Positions 1 to 10,990 of a stretch of DNA of 64,000 nt are shown piece after piece. The stretch lies in contig JAIUCV010000103.1 of the NCBI GenBank assembly GCA_026724425.1, forward strand, positions 2,914,001 through 2,978,000. Direction: 5' to 3'. The first letter of the stretch is position 1. Each line of letters opens with the position of its first letter. The notes beneath the pieces were generated by a model. That model ran no database searches, had not been told where the DNA came from, and worked only from the letters and a program-made list of their open reading frames with translations. Made by a program: the position numbers and the translations under genes. This stretch comes from Erythrophleum ivorense (lineage: Eukaryota > Streptophyta > Magnoliopsida > Fabales > Fabaceae).

Positions 1-210
1 GACTGCTTCTGCTTTTGGATTGCATCTCTTCCGCTGGCAATAGCATGATCCACCTTGTGGTCCTCGCAGTTAGGAGATTGGTGGAGTCAATGAATGAGCA
101 GATAGCAATGATACACTTCTCTGGATGGAACCCTGAAAGTGGCAAAGATATTTGTTCGCTGCTGTTCAGAATGCTTCAAGAAGAAAGCGGAATGCGTTCC
201 CAGTATGCTA
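1..210 (+). CDS. Unrecognised gene, end of an internal exon (partial)
   Basis: The frame beginning at base 3 is open from the window edge. It reads as a leucine run followed by an amphipathic, helix-like sequence (about 65 residues, including HLVVLAVRRLVESMNEQI), which suits a helical-repeat protein. A plausible splice donor (CA followed by GTATGC) lies near 198, and the sequence becomes AT-rich non-coding after it. There is no ATG at the left edge, so the exon must start upstream of the window. I do not recognise the family, and no following + strand exon was found to the right, so the rest of the gene is not accounted for. What is seen is an open frame with coding-like composition and a possible donor; assignment to a gene is inference. 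Confidence 0.4.
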
Positions 211-968
211 GTTTCCAACACCCGCCCCCCTTCATATATTCTCTCTTTGTAATCATTATCACTTGTCAGCTCTGAATTTTATATCCGCTCTTAATGCGTT
301 GCAATTTTGAATAAGACTTATTTATATCTATGTGATTATTCAAAGTGATATGCAAAGATTTAACGATACTTAGAAGTATTCATTTATATATCAAATTATA
401 TTATATATAATATAATATGATGGAAAATATTTAAAGTCTGTATTTAAATTTGTCTTTTACTTGTAAATACCTCATGTTTAAAACTTCCATTCAAGTATAC
501 TCTTTAGCAAAATTTATATTTTGATCAAATTTTATCAGCAACTTTAAAAGTTAAAATCCATCAATATCAATTTAGTTCTGATTAGTTTATAGTTTACATT
601 GTTCCTCTTATATTATTTATCTTTGTTATTATATACTTAAATGATAATAAGCTTTTTTGGTGATAAGTGATAATAAGATGTATTATCACACATGCATCAT
701 TCGATTTGACTATAGATCAAATTGATTAAATTAATCGAAAAAAAATATGCAAAAAATTTGAGCTCTCCAACTACGGATCATATCTGGAGATTTGTAAATT
801 ATAAAAAAAAATTAGCTATTAGAAATTTTGCGATAATCCAACAGCTAAGCCTGAGCACTCCATAGCCGAGCCCTAAATCAATTAACTACATCTCGCTGCA
901 GCAATGGGCAGACCTGTATGACCTAAGAACTTAATTTAAGGAAAATATAATTCCACTGAAAAACTTAC
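211..968. other. AT-rich non-coding stretch
   Basis: Mostly A and T, with TATA-like runs around 395-420 and no long open frame in either strand. It may be intron of the gene at 1-210 or intergenic. I see no recognisable element in it. Confidence 0.5.
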
Positions 969-1300
969 CACATCTTTTAGTAGGGGCAGCACAAGTAAAT
1001 CATCTGGCCTCTGGGGATCTGCCTACCAAAATTTCCATACAATCCAAGAATTACATTGAATAATTAAAATAATTGGCCGCTTGAAGCATTGTTACCATTC
1101 TTTCTTCATCATCCGCTACATCACTCAATTATCATGATAGACTCCTCCTAATCCTCCTCTAAGTTTCCAGTTAATTTCTCTCTCTCTCTCTCTCTCTCTC
1201 CCCGCCACGAAGTCCCCGTCAACTCAACTACGTTGATCAGGAGGCTTTGAAGAAGCTTCTTATGTGAATAAATCCTATACAACATCTCATTGTTCTTAGC
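969..1300 (-). CDS. Two candidate exons of an unrecognised minus-strand gene
   Basis: On the minus strand 969-1022 is a 54-bp segment with an AG acceptor before it and a GTAAGT donor after it. It encodes 18 codons without a stop (ADPQRPDDLLVLPLLKDV). Further upstream on that strand an AG acceptor at 1301 opens a frame starting AKNNEMLYRIYSHKK and continuing LLQSLLIN. A GTAGTT donor is possible near 1235, just before a CT/GA microsatellite at 1177-1200. Both pieces look coding by composition and splice context. I recognise neither and cannot show that they belong to one gene. They are not MPP10, the neighbour on the same strand, as far as I can tell from its known C-terminus. Confidence 0.3.
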
Positions 1301-1937
1301 CTGCAATGTTAGGGGACATTCAAAGTTAGAAGCTACCATGTTATATTCTACTTCTCCAGTCTCATATATAACAAATAATTAATTAACTTACAAGAATTAA
1401 AGAATTTGATTAAAAGCAATTAATTTTTTTAATTTTGTCTTAAATAAAAATTATTTTCTAAGAACACCCTATTTGATGTGTGCATTTTCTCCTTGAAATC
1501 AATGATAACTACTGCTCATAATTTGAAGGACTGATTTAATGAAAAGTATAATTGGAATCCTATAATTAATATACCAAATATTAGTAGTTTGTTTATTATA
1601 TTTTAAACCAAATCAAGTCTTAAAAAAATCCCTTGTATATGAGACCGGAGGTAGTACTAAACTTCAGAGAAAATAAATAAATAAATAAACAAGCAAACGT
1701 CCACCACACTCATTAAAATAAAATTGCGAAGACATCCCTCTTAAAATGATATACAAAAGCAAAGTAACACAATAGGCTTACCACATTTCAAGTTATAACC
1801 ATTATATATAACAAATGTTCCTGTCTTTTTCTTTTTCTAAAAGAAAAATTACTCCGTCAAATATTTATTTCTGTGGAATATTTGAAGACAATAAGAGAAA
1901 TTGGAGCAATTTTACTAAAATCCAAGAGAGGATAATG

Positions 1938-4900
1938 TCATTTAGTCAAGAGATTACCATCAACTTGGCCAGGAGTTGTATTTTCTCGTGCCTTCTTTGC
2001 CATCTTTTTCACTGCCTCAGCTGTAATTATGATTGCCAAAAGTTGTTAGTGACGAAGGGCAAATGAAAAGATTGTTAGGCTTCCCACAGGCATAGACAAG
2101 ATAGAACAATACTGGGCAGCTTTCCTCCCAGACACTATCAAACATTTGGCATTCAACTATGCAAAACCCATGCACATGTATGATTGTGAAAGTGCTGAAC
2201 ACCAGCAGATGCAGGTTATGGACCAGTCAGAAAATCCCAGTAGCCTCGCCAATCTTACCTTTAAATTTTCTTTTCTTATTTGCTCTCCTCCTTTTTCTCT
2301 CTGCCTTTGTAAGCTCTGCTTCTTCCTTGATATCACCCTTGCCAGCAAAGACTTCCTCAGGAGCCAGCATAGCTGCATCTGAAACAGCCATTGGTGCAAT
2401 CTACGCATGGAAAGCATATCGCAAATTTTTTAATTAACCAATAGTTAAAATAAGGTTCAGTGAAGAAAGTTAACAAAGAAGAGGAAATAGCTCTTTACTT
2501 CTTCCATTGCCAGAGCAGGGACATTAGCTTGAACAGACATGTCCTCTATAACCTGTTCAGTTCAATACAAAGCAAAAATTACAAGACTGTAATTGAAGTT
2601 TCATGTGCATAAAACCAATCAAGAGAAAAAAAAGGAACATTTCAGGAATTAAATTGCTTGCCATACAGGTTTTGGAGCAAAGTGGAAATGAGAAAGAGCA
2701 TCCAGCTTCAGACAGAGTTTCTTAAACAGCATACTTGCCTGATCACAAGTAAATGGCATAAAGCTCAGCATATTTTGAAAACTTAAACAGCCAAGAAGAA
2801 AAATTGTAAAAGGAGGCTATACAGCCTGTTTGAAAACCAGTGCCTTATCATCCTATGAATAAGTGAAACATATGACAGTTGAGAAATAGAAAATTGAGTC
2901 AAACAATTAAATCATGCACCTCTCTTTTCTGTTCATCTTTGAATGACAATGGAGCAGAAGTAGGGTCTGTCTTCTGAACATAATCTTCCTGTACACAATT
3001 TAATAATAAAAGGGAATTTTTAGGTAAACCATAAGCAAAAGTCAACACAAAACCTATGATATTGCAAATTGCAAGTGGGCAAGGAAGGGGAGGAAAGACA
3101 ATGAGGGTTATAGTGGGGGTTAAAATGTTACAACGCACGAGAGTCAAGAAATACAGACCTCATAAATTTCTGCAAGACCCTTCTTGCTTTTATTCTCATC
3201 CTGAATTCATCATAAAAATGATTTGTATGAGTTAATTATGCCACAAATACAGCTAGAAAGCAGTTAAATCTCAATATCTATTTATTTTAGGGAAACAGTG
3301 CTTACCAACTCTTTTACTTCTCTAGGTGCTTTTGACGGCAATTTGGGAGCCCTTTGAACATCATCAAAACGTCCCTGTAATCAACATAGATATAGATTAG
3401 AGAAAATAAAACAAATATATGTATGCTTATATTGTGTGCACATTTTGAGCATACATAATAGAAGTCTCATGCGTATAACTCAGTAATCAGTGCGCAGATC
3501 AGCTTAGCACAAAACCAACATTTTAAATAAATCTGACATTTTATCGTCGATAGCCTCCTATCATTAACTGAAATAACATGGTGCATTATAGTAAAGTTCA
3601 AACCGGTGTCATCTCAGCTTTTCAATATACCTCAAGGATCCTTTTCTGGATCATCTCCTCAATTGAAGCTGTAACCTCCTCAGTAATTACAGGAGCAGGT
3701 CTCACATTGTGCTCAAAGTCCAGATCAACTTCCAATGCACTGTTCTTGGGTCTCTTTGCTGCGGTTACCTGTTATGGAAAACCAAAGTCAGTAATATAAT
3801 ATTTAAAGATTAAGCAAGAGGGGCCACAAATGCAACCTACAAAAAGTCAGGAGAAAAAAGGGGACTATTATATTACCTCTCCCTGCATGGTCCAAGTTTT
3901 AGGCTCCAAGTTAGCTTTCTCCATCTGCTCTATTTTTGCTTGGATCTTTTTCAGTTGTTTTTCATGGGTTGAAACGGTCTCTTGCTTCTATATAAATAAG
4001 AAAGACAATATGAGAACTTAATGGTCATGCATGTATAACCTCAACAGATTAAAAATAATATAATACTTGTCTGCCCAATTCCATGTCATCTTCATCGTCA
4101 GAATCTTCAGAAGCCCGAGTTAACTGCGCTTTTCTTTTTGAACCCTTTTCCTTTTTGGCACCAAAGAAGTCTTCATACCTAAAAACAACCGATCAAATAA
4201 TGAATCCAGAATAAAGGAAAACATCTACACTAATAAGAAAGTCCAAGGATATTTGTATAATTGTAGACAATGTTGCATATCATTTTGCATCTAACTACAT
4301 TTAAAGGAAGAGCAGTGAAGCAAAAACACCGCAGCATAACAACCCAAAGGGAAGTACAAATATAACAGTAAAATACTGCACAGCTTAAAAATAGGCAATA
4401 AAGACGAACCCATAGGGAACCAAAACTGAAGGTAATCAAACAAGTTTTAATGTGCAGTGATTATTAGCGAAGGTAAATATTGGTAGTGCTCGCTTTTCTT
4501 CATATTCTACTTCAAAAGTTAATCAATGAATTTTCAATTGTTATACCCAGAAAAGAAAAGAAAAAAGGGAAATAAATTATAGCATCAACCTAAAAAGGGA
4601 AATAAATAATCCGCACCTCGCATTTTCCAAGTCCTTTGCGTCTTCGTCTTCGTCTTCGTCATAATCATCACCAAGCCCAAATTCACCAACCTATTACAAA
4701 ATAATAAGAATAAGCCAGAAACTAAAATATTGATAACCAAATCAATCATGCAACAATCACCGAATCAACGCCTTATGCATCTTGCAGACACAAGTAAATG
4801 ATAAAGAAGAAACAAGAAAGACGACAAACATCTAGAAGAATGAACCAATTAAAACGTATAGTGCTCACAATATATCGATTCCGATCCCCAAATCAAATAC

Positions 4901-5640
4901 AGTCGAGCAAAGCACAATGACAGAAAGTTAAAACCCAAGAAAGCGAAAAGGAGTCTCACCTCATCACTTTCATCATCACCTTCACTATCTTCCTCATCCT
5001 CCTTTAACTGTTCTGCTTCATCATTCTCCAAGTTATCCTCCTCCTCCTGCAAGTACTTCGCCAAGTCCTTTATTTTCAGGAATTTATCTTCAATACCTCC
5101 ACCGTCACCTTCCTCTTTCTCCTCCTCACTCTTACTTTCCTCGCTCTCAACCCCTTCTTCCTCCTCCCCATCCTCTGACTCTGCTTCTCCTCTTTTCTCG
5201 CCTTCTTTTCCTTCCTCTTCTACGCCTTCTTCATTGCTGTCGTCATCAAATTCATCTAATTCCTCATCAAAACCGTCACTTTCTTCACGCCACTCCTCTT
5301 TAGTTTCCCCTTCCACCTTCTTTTTACCTTCTAAAGCCTCCTTAAGCTTGGAAATTTCTTGAGGATTCTCCTCCAACTGTTTCAATCGCCGGCGAAGAGT
5401 GGGTAACAAAGGCTGTGACTGGAGGTCAATTTGCTGCCATATCTGCTCGGCGTCGAACCCATCCACGAGAAGTTGGTCCAATGGCGATTTTTTGGAGAAG
5501 GGTCTGAGGGAGTAGAAAAGATACTGTGAGGCAACACGAGCAGTTTGAGGGAGCGTTGGATCTCTTGAGAGCCATGACACTGGATCCTTCGCCTGCAGTC
5601 GATGAAGAGCTTCAACGCCGGCTTCGATAGAGCTTGCCAT
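1938..5640 (-). CDS. MPP10: U3 small nucleolar ribonucleoprotein protein MPP10
   Basis: MPP10 is a subunit of the nucleolar small-subunit processome, which with U3 snoRNA and partners IMP3/IMP4 cleaves pre-rRNA to make 18S rRNA. Exons on the minus strand: 4960-5640, 4617-4690, 4067-4178, 3877-3987, 3631-3768, 3306-3374, 3159-3200, 2920-2988, 2667-2738, 2499-2552, 2259-2400 and 1958-2020. All join in frame with GT/AG borders. The N-terminus carries the family block DQLLVDGFDAEQIWQQIDLQ. A long Glu/Asp-rich tract follows (about residues 105-225). The conserved C-terminal half includes THEKQLKKIQAKIEQMEKAN, SALEVDLDFEHNVRPAPVI and LFKKLCLKLDALSHFHFAPK. I could not find an exon after 1958; reading through the last donor gives a stop at 1938-1940 and a protein of about 548 residues. 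The true C-terminus is uncertain. The ATG at 5640 fits the family start. Confidence 0.93.
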
Positions 5641-5785
5641 TGAAGGGTTGCTCAGCGTGCTTTTTTCTCCGAATGAATGGGCTTAGGGTTTTAGCAAGCG
5701 AAAAAACGCCGGCAACGATGGAAGATTTTTTTTTTTCTTTTTTTCCTTCTTTTGGCCAGAACGATGGCGTTTTTCCCAGGCCACA

Positions 5786-5796
5786 CTTTTATAAGT
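5786..5796 (-). promoter_or_regulatory. Putative TATA box of MPP10
   Basis: On the minus strand the sequence reads TTATAAAAGTG about 150 bp upstream of the MPP10 start codon. That would allow a short 5' untranslated region. Position and motif only; no transcript evidence. Confidence 0.4.
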
Positions 5797-5799
5797 AAA

Positions 5800-6768
5800 A
5801 GTTTTTTATTAATATATGTATAATATAAATATATAAAATTTTATATATTCTTTCAGCAAATACTTATATTCATAAAATTTAATTAAGTATATAATCTGAT
5901 CTCAATATATTAGTTTTACAAAGTATAACTTATACAACTTATTTTTAGAGTTAATTATATTTTTATTTTATTTTAATTAACTAATTAAATATATATAAAA
6001 CAAATTATTAATTTTTCGAATAGATCGATACAAACTTTCATAAAAAAATCATATTTATGGAAGAATAAATTAAAAGGCTAAAAGGTGAAAAAGTATATTT
6101 TTATTAAATTATATATTTATTCTAAAATTTATTCTCAAACATATTGGTCATAAGCGTCCGGATAGTAGAGGATTCACAGGAGGTGCGGAACGACGGAAGC
6201 CAATCCCAGTCATACATGTAACGCGATCAGGACCGTTCATTAAAATTTAATTAAACCGCTGAGTTTCATTTGGGTCAGGCCAATTGAGCAAGATAGACAA
6301 TCTTGACCGTTCATTTTATGCAATCTCAGCCGCTCGTTTAAAAAGCCATAAAATCACGTTTCAACACTCCAATTGTTACACGTTCTATTTGCTTTCTTCC
6401 TCCTCTGGTTTCTTTCATAGATGGCAGGAAAAAAATGACAATTGTTCCTTTTAGCAACAATATCATGTCTTTCTTTATTTCTGTTATATATGCTTCCATG
6501 ATGGAAAAATAAGATAACAGCATGACTCTTAGTATATATAAAACTTGGGTATGGATTAATACTAACACAATATATATATTTTCTTATGAGATTGACAAAT
6601 GCAGACTCTCAAGGGATAATTCTTCCAACATTAAAAGCTTGGTGTTTGAGAATACCACAAGTATATAACTTCTCTATCCCATTCTCCTCTACCCTCCTCT
6701 GGAGGGGTATACAAAGAAAGTAAATGAACTAAATTAAAAATGAATGAAGCATAAAAAAATATTGTTAG
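5800..6768. other. AT-rich spacer between MPP10 and the RAN1-like pseudogene
   Basis: Mostly AT-rich. A short stretch around 6165-6330 is closer to average composition and repeats the words ACCGTTCATT and GACCGTTCATTTT, but shows no open frame. I see no gene here. Confidence 0.5.
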
Positions 6769-7420
6769 TTAAGACTTTAAGACACAAATTGAAGAAACAC
6801 CAAGAGATAAGCTGGATATAAATAGTCGAAACGTAGTTGAGATCTCTTCAACATCTTTAGAAACCATTCTTGTATAAGGGCTTCTAGCATGTAACTTAAA
6901 CTTGCCATTACTTCTCCCTTTAATCTCATCAACTAAGGATCTAGAGCTGAACACTTCAGTATCAAAAAAGAACTTTCAATTCACTTGATATCTAGTCAAA
7001 GCAAAACTACCTTATGTCTTTCATGTTGCTAGGCATGCTTTCTAAGAATTGCGCATCAATTAGGTTATATACACCAACAATTGATAAAATTATTTTATCC
7101 TACTCACTGTTATGTACAAATGAACCTTGAAAACCAACATCTTCAATTGCATTGACTATATCATCTTTATTAATTACATTAGAATCATATTCAACTTCTC
7201 TTAAGGAAGTAGCCAAAACTACCACAGCTCTCTTAACCCCTGGAAGGCTTCTTAAAATGCCTTCAACAGAATTTACACAGGCTACGCATGTCATACCGCC
7301 AATTGTGAACTGTCCCACCAAGATTCCATGTTGCTTTTTTCCAAGTGCACTGATACTGGGTATAGGTAATATGTCTACTTCAAACCCTGCATCTTCAATT
7401 GCATTTTTTATGTCTACATC
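6769..7420 (-). pseudogene. Decayed fragment of a RAN1/HMA7-type copper-transporting P1B-ATPase
   Basis: The family (RAN1/HMA7) moves copper into the Golgi/ER lumen and is needed for ethylene-receptor loading. After an AG acceptor at 7421 the minus strand reads DVDIKNAIEDAGFEVDIL, then a heavy-metal-associated domain with its CxxC metal site (GGMTCVACVNSVEGILRSLP) and DIVNAIEDVGFQGSF. The frame ends in TAG at 7100-7102, exactly where the family has Gln before DKIIL; translation beyond the stop keeps matching (DKIIL, ISSELKVLF). More stops and one extra T in a T-run shift the frame. The match then resumes as SSRSLVDEIKGRSNGKFKLH and SPYTRMVSKDVEE up to FRLFISSLSLG. No first HMA exon, no transmembrane channel and no ATPase core (DKTGT) are present. 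The retained acceptor suggests it arose from genomic DNA rather than from mRNA. Confidence 0.85.
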
Positions 7421-8125
7421 CTGTTTTAAGACAAGTTTCAAAACATGGTTCAATAACTTTAGAATACAAGTCTCCAGTACCAAGTTTTATTTCTCAAGTT
7501 TACTGCATTGGAGATTTCTAAATTGAGGCAACCATGAAATGGCCCTTTCTTCAATTTTGTATGAAAGCAACAATGAGATGGAGAGCTAAGCTCAGGGGAG
7601 AAGAAGGAGAACTTATGAGATGAGGAAGGTGCACTAGTCTAGATCTGGGATTGCATCGAAACATCTGAGAGAACGTCGGACTTTGCATGCTGCAGATCTC
7701 GGATTGAGCATGAACAAAGCTAGTGGTTGAAGATGACTGAACTTGCTGTGTTTAAGGCTTAGAGCAACACGTTCAGATGGACTTTGGGGCTTTAAAACGA
7801 ACGGCTCAGATTACACATGATGAACGACAAAGATTGGCTAATAAAATGGAGGATGTGTTACATGTTGGAGTCGTCAATTATGCAGACAGCTAGGATTTAT
7901 GGAGCAAATGATGTCATTTTCTCGCTTTGCATAATATGCGCATCTCGGGGATATATAGAGGATCGAGACACTTGGTTATAGAGTTAACAAGAAAAGGCAC
8001 AATCATGGCATTTATGAGCAACCTAAATAAAATGTAGATGAAGTAACACACAAACAGATGTAGAGAAGCAGATGTAGCACTACACAAGCAAATGGAAGAA
8101 AATGAAACAAATAAAGAGAAAGAGT
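7421..8125. other. Spacer, no gene seen
   Basis: Upstream flank of the pseudogene exon, moderately AT-rich, with no supported open frame on either strand and no recognised element. The part next to 7421 should correspond to the old intron before the pseudogene exon. Confidence 0.4.
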
Positions 8126-8230
8126 GCAGCGAATAACACTTAAAAACGACGAACAAAATTGTAGTGAATAACACTTAAAAACGACGAACAATATTGTAGT
8201 GAATAAGACATAAAAATAACAAATAAATGA
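8126..8230. repeat. Three-copy 35-bp tandem repeat
   Basis: Copies begin at 8126, 8161 and 8196. The core is GTGAATAACACTTAAAAACG followed by ACGAACAA. The first two copies differ at only a few bases; the third has drifted. Confidence 0.8.
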
Positions 8231-8843
8231 CTTCTTGTATCACACAACTTCTTGCAATTCATATGGTATTGTATACAAAATGTGAAGAAGTATAAAGATG
8301 CGAAGTGACACTACTATTAGCATAAATAATATAACAACTTAAGAATATGCATTACTCTGAGTTGTCTAACTTAACACTTCATTAACAGATTTAAAGATTA
8401 GTGTTATAAGTGTTACACAGTTGTAAGAGTTTAAAATAATTTAACTCAATTTAAATCTTAATCTTAAAAAGCTCAAAATATCCAATGACTATCACTTATC
8501 TTATTTTATTTAAAAAATAATATAATAAATTATTCAAGGTGGTTTAAACAAAATAACTCTAATACAGTAAATTGCCTAATTAAATGACTTTTATGACTTC
8601 ACTAAGACACTTAGTTTGATCATTATTATTATCTCACTACTTTTAAAATTTATAAATAGAAACGTTTATAACTACATCAAAAAAGAGGATTAATAGCCAC
8701 ACACGTCTTTATTAGAATTAAAAACTATAATCTTTACTCAGACTTATCATATTACTATTTTCTTAGGTATCTTAATATAAATTATTATCTTTTTATTATC
8801 TTTTTATTATCTTATACACTTAATCACTTTTGTTATTAGACAA

Positions 8844-9033
8844 TTTTTTTTTTTTTTTTTTGATAGACAAAACAAAGGCCAACAACACAACACCACACCA
8901 AAAAACAGAACCAGCTAAGGAGGTTCTCTTTGCTTGCTCTGAGCATCGTCTTCCAGCAACTTCCGAATCACCTCTAAGGGGAGCTAAAACGCGTCAAACC
9001 AGGGTTGGCTTGCAGAGCGTTCTTGGATTCTAA
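8844..9033 (-). mobile_element. Probable 3' end of a LINE-like retrosequence
   Basis: On the minus strand a stretch of ordinary base composition in very AT-rich surroundings ends in TTTGTTTTGTCTATC followed by a run of 18 A (T8844-T8861 on the given strand). This is the usual end of a 5'-truncated non-LTR retrotransposon. No reverse transcriptase frame is present. A matching target duplication on the far side was not found, so the left limit of the copy is a guess. Confidence 0.45.
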
Positions 9034-9721
9034 GACGTCTATGGTGACACCACCAAAAATAATAAATTTTTAAGATATTTTACTTTTTATTATAATTTTG
9101 TATGAACAAATTTTTTATAAATAAATTTTAATTTAGTGAAAATTTATTTATTTTGAAATCTATTCACATAAACAAATCAGGGGCTAAGAATTTAAGGACC
9201 AAATAAAGAAGGAGATGAGGCTTTAGATTATTATCTGCTACTTATAGGATCAAAGATAATTATTTATAAAATTATCACTTTATCTTTTATGATTACAGGT
9301 CTCTTTTTCTATCAACATTTTGATTACAAAATTTTTACATACCTATTTTGATATAATTTGATATATTCATTTTAATTTTATATATTATATTTTTATTTTA
9401 TTAACATATTTTTATATATTTATTATGAATTTATTTTTATTTTTAATTAAATAATGATTAAAAATTTAATTAAACTAATCATAATAAATATTTAAATTTA
9501 TTTATTCATTCAAAAAATATTAATTATAAAATTATTTTAAATATTTCATTCTGTAATTTGATAATAACAAAATTTTAAGGAAAAATAAACTTGCCAAACA
9601 TTGATAAACCATCAATAAAGTGATTTTGCTAAATACTTTCTTAATATAATACTGTTTATGAAATTCATTCAAAATTAACTGAAATTCAAAAGCAACGCCG
9701 AACAACACCGTAAACCTTGTT

Positions 9722-10279
9722 TTTACATAGCATTTGGGAAGCAAGAAATGGGGCAACGCATGAAGGCACTCAGGCTAACCCCGTCTCCCTCATTTCACAA
9801 AGTTAGCTCAATCATCCACCAGTCCTCATTAGCTATGGCAGAAGAATACCGCCAACAAATTCAGTATCAACAATGGTTCCTCCTCATCATCTTTGGCCTT
9901 CAAACACAGGATGGTCACTCATTCTTAAACTCGATGCGCTGAAGCGGAGCAATGTCACGAAACTACAAGCTCGTGCAGCTCTTCTTTTAGATCAAAACCT
10001 GGCCCCCATTCACCTCTCCAAGAGATTCATCGGGGACGAGCTAATATGGATTACGGAGGTCACCAAGATGACCTCCAGGTCTAACGAACCCTTTACTCAA
10101 CAGGGAAGCTCATCTGCACACACTATGGCGTGACATCCAAGCTCTTTCCTATCTTCTCAAAGGAACAAGTTTAGGTATAGTCAATGAACAACTCAAAACC
10201 CAATGAATGAAGCTCTTCTCGTTTTTCCGTTCCTTGTTAATTTTGCTTTTATTTGGCCATGTATCAAAAAAAAAAATGA
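9722..10279 (+). mobile_element. Poly(A)-tailed retrosequence with possible target-site duplication
   Basis: A segment of average composition inside AT-rich DNA ends ATGTATC followed by 11 A (10266-10276), like the neighbour at 8844-9033 on the other strand. It is flanked by TAAACCTTGTT at 9711-9721 and TAAACCTTATT at 10280-10290, an 11-bp direct repeat with one mismatch. That fits L1-type insertion. Frames inside it (9748-10130) are short, and I cannot assign them to an RNase H or reverse transcriptase domain. It could be a 5'-truncated LINE or a processed copy of an unknown transcript. Confidence 0.5.
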
Positions 10280-10527
10280 TAAACCTTATTTGACTAACAA
10301 TGAGAATTTTCCAAATAGAGGCTGATTGCAGAGATATAAGAAATTTGGATTGGCTTAGATTTATTTTTTTAATATTTTTGTTCTCAAGATTTTTTAATTA
10401 AAATATAATAAACTCAGAGAACTTTATATAAACAAGATGGAGCCTGTGCTATGATACACAAATTTTAAATTTTAGAAAACAGATTAAAAAAATTTAAAAT
10501 TTAAAACATTTAAATTTAATCTAAACC

Positions 10528-10537
10528 ATATAAAAAC
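10528..10537 (+). promoter_or_regulatory. Putative TATA box of the PX/DUF4206 gene
   Basis: CATATAAAAA lies about 330 bp before the first exon-exon junction proposed below. It would place transcription start near 10565. Confidence 0.3.
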
Positions 10538-10857
10538 AATGAGCTCATACTGTACACCAAATCCAGATTCGCTCAAAACTTCGTAAAAAGAGAATAAATC
10601 AGGAAATAAAAAATCCCCTCCATCCTTCTGCGTGCTTGCTGACTGTGTTCAGCCATGTGCGGCGGAGTCGATTGGCAGTGTTTAATTACAAAATATTAGC
10701 CCTATTTGGTTTTGGCCAAAAAAAAAAAAAACAAGCGAGCAAGATATCATCGCTGTAATGAAATTTTTGGAAGCTTTGGCTATCTGTAACTCGCAAATCG
10801 CGTTCCGACGTAACGGAAATCGTGGTCTTCCGAGTTCTGAGTCTGTAGCGCCTACAG

Positions 10858-10973
10858 GTAAGGTGCTCATGTATCGCTGTTTCCCTGAGACTTCGATGGA
10901 GTCGAATCAGGGCCATCTCCGAGATTATATTTCTTGTTCCTCTTGATTATTTATTTTAAGCTTTGATTTTTAG
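10858..10973 (+). other. Probable intron in the 5' leader of the PX/DUF4206 gene
   Basis: A strong donor (CAG followed by GTAAGG) at 10858 and a T-rich acceptor (TTTTTAG) ending at 10973 lie just upstream of the chosen start codon at 10991. Leader introns of this size are common in plant genes. The call rests on consensus only. Confidence 0.4.
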
Positions 10974-10990
10974 GATTTATTGAGCTTCAA

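Noticed and set aside
9748..10133. Reading 9748-10133 as an RNase H or reverse-transcriptase exon
   Set aside because: No catalytic motif could be found in any frame; only the poly(A) tail and flanking repeat support a retrosequence.
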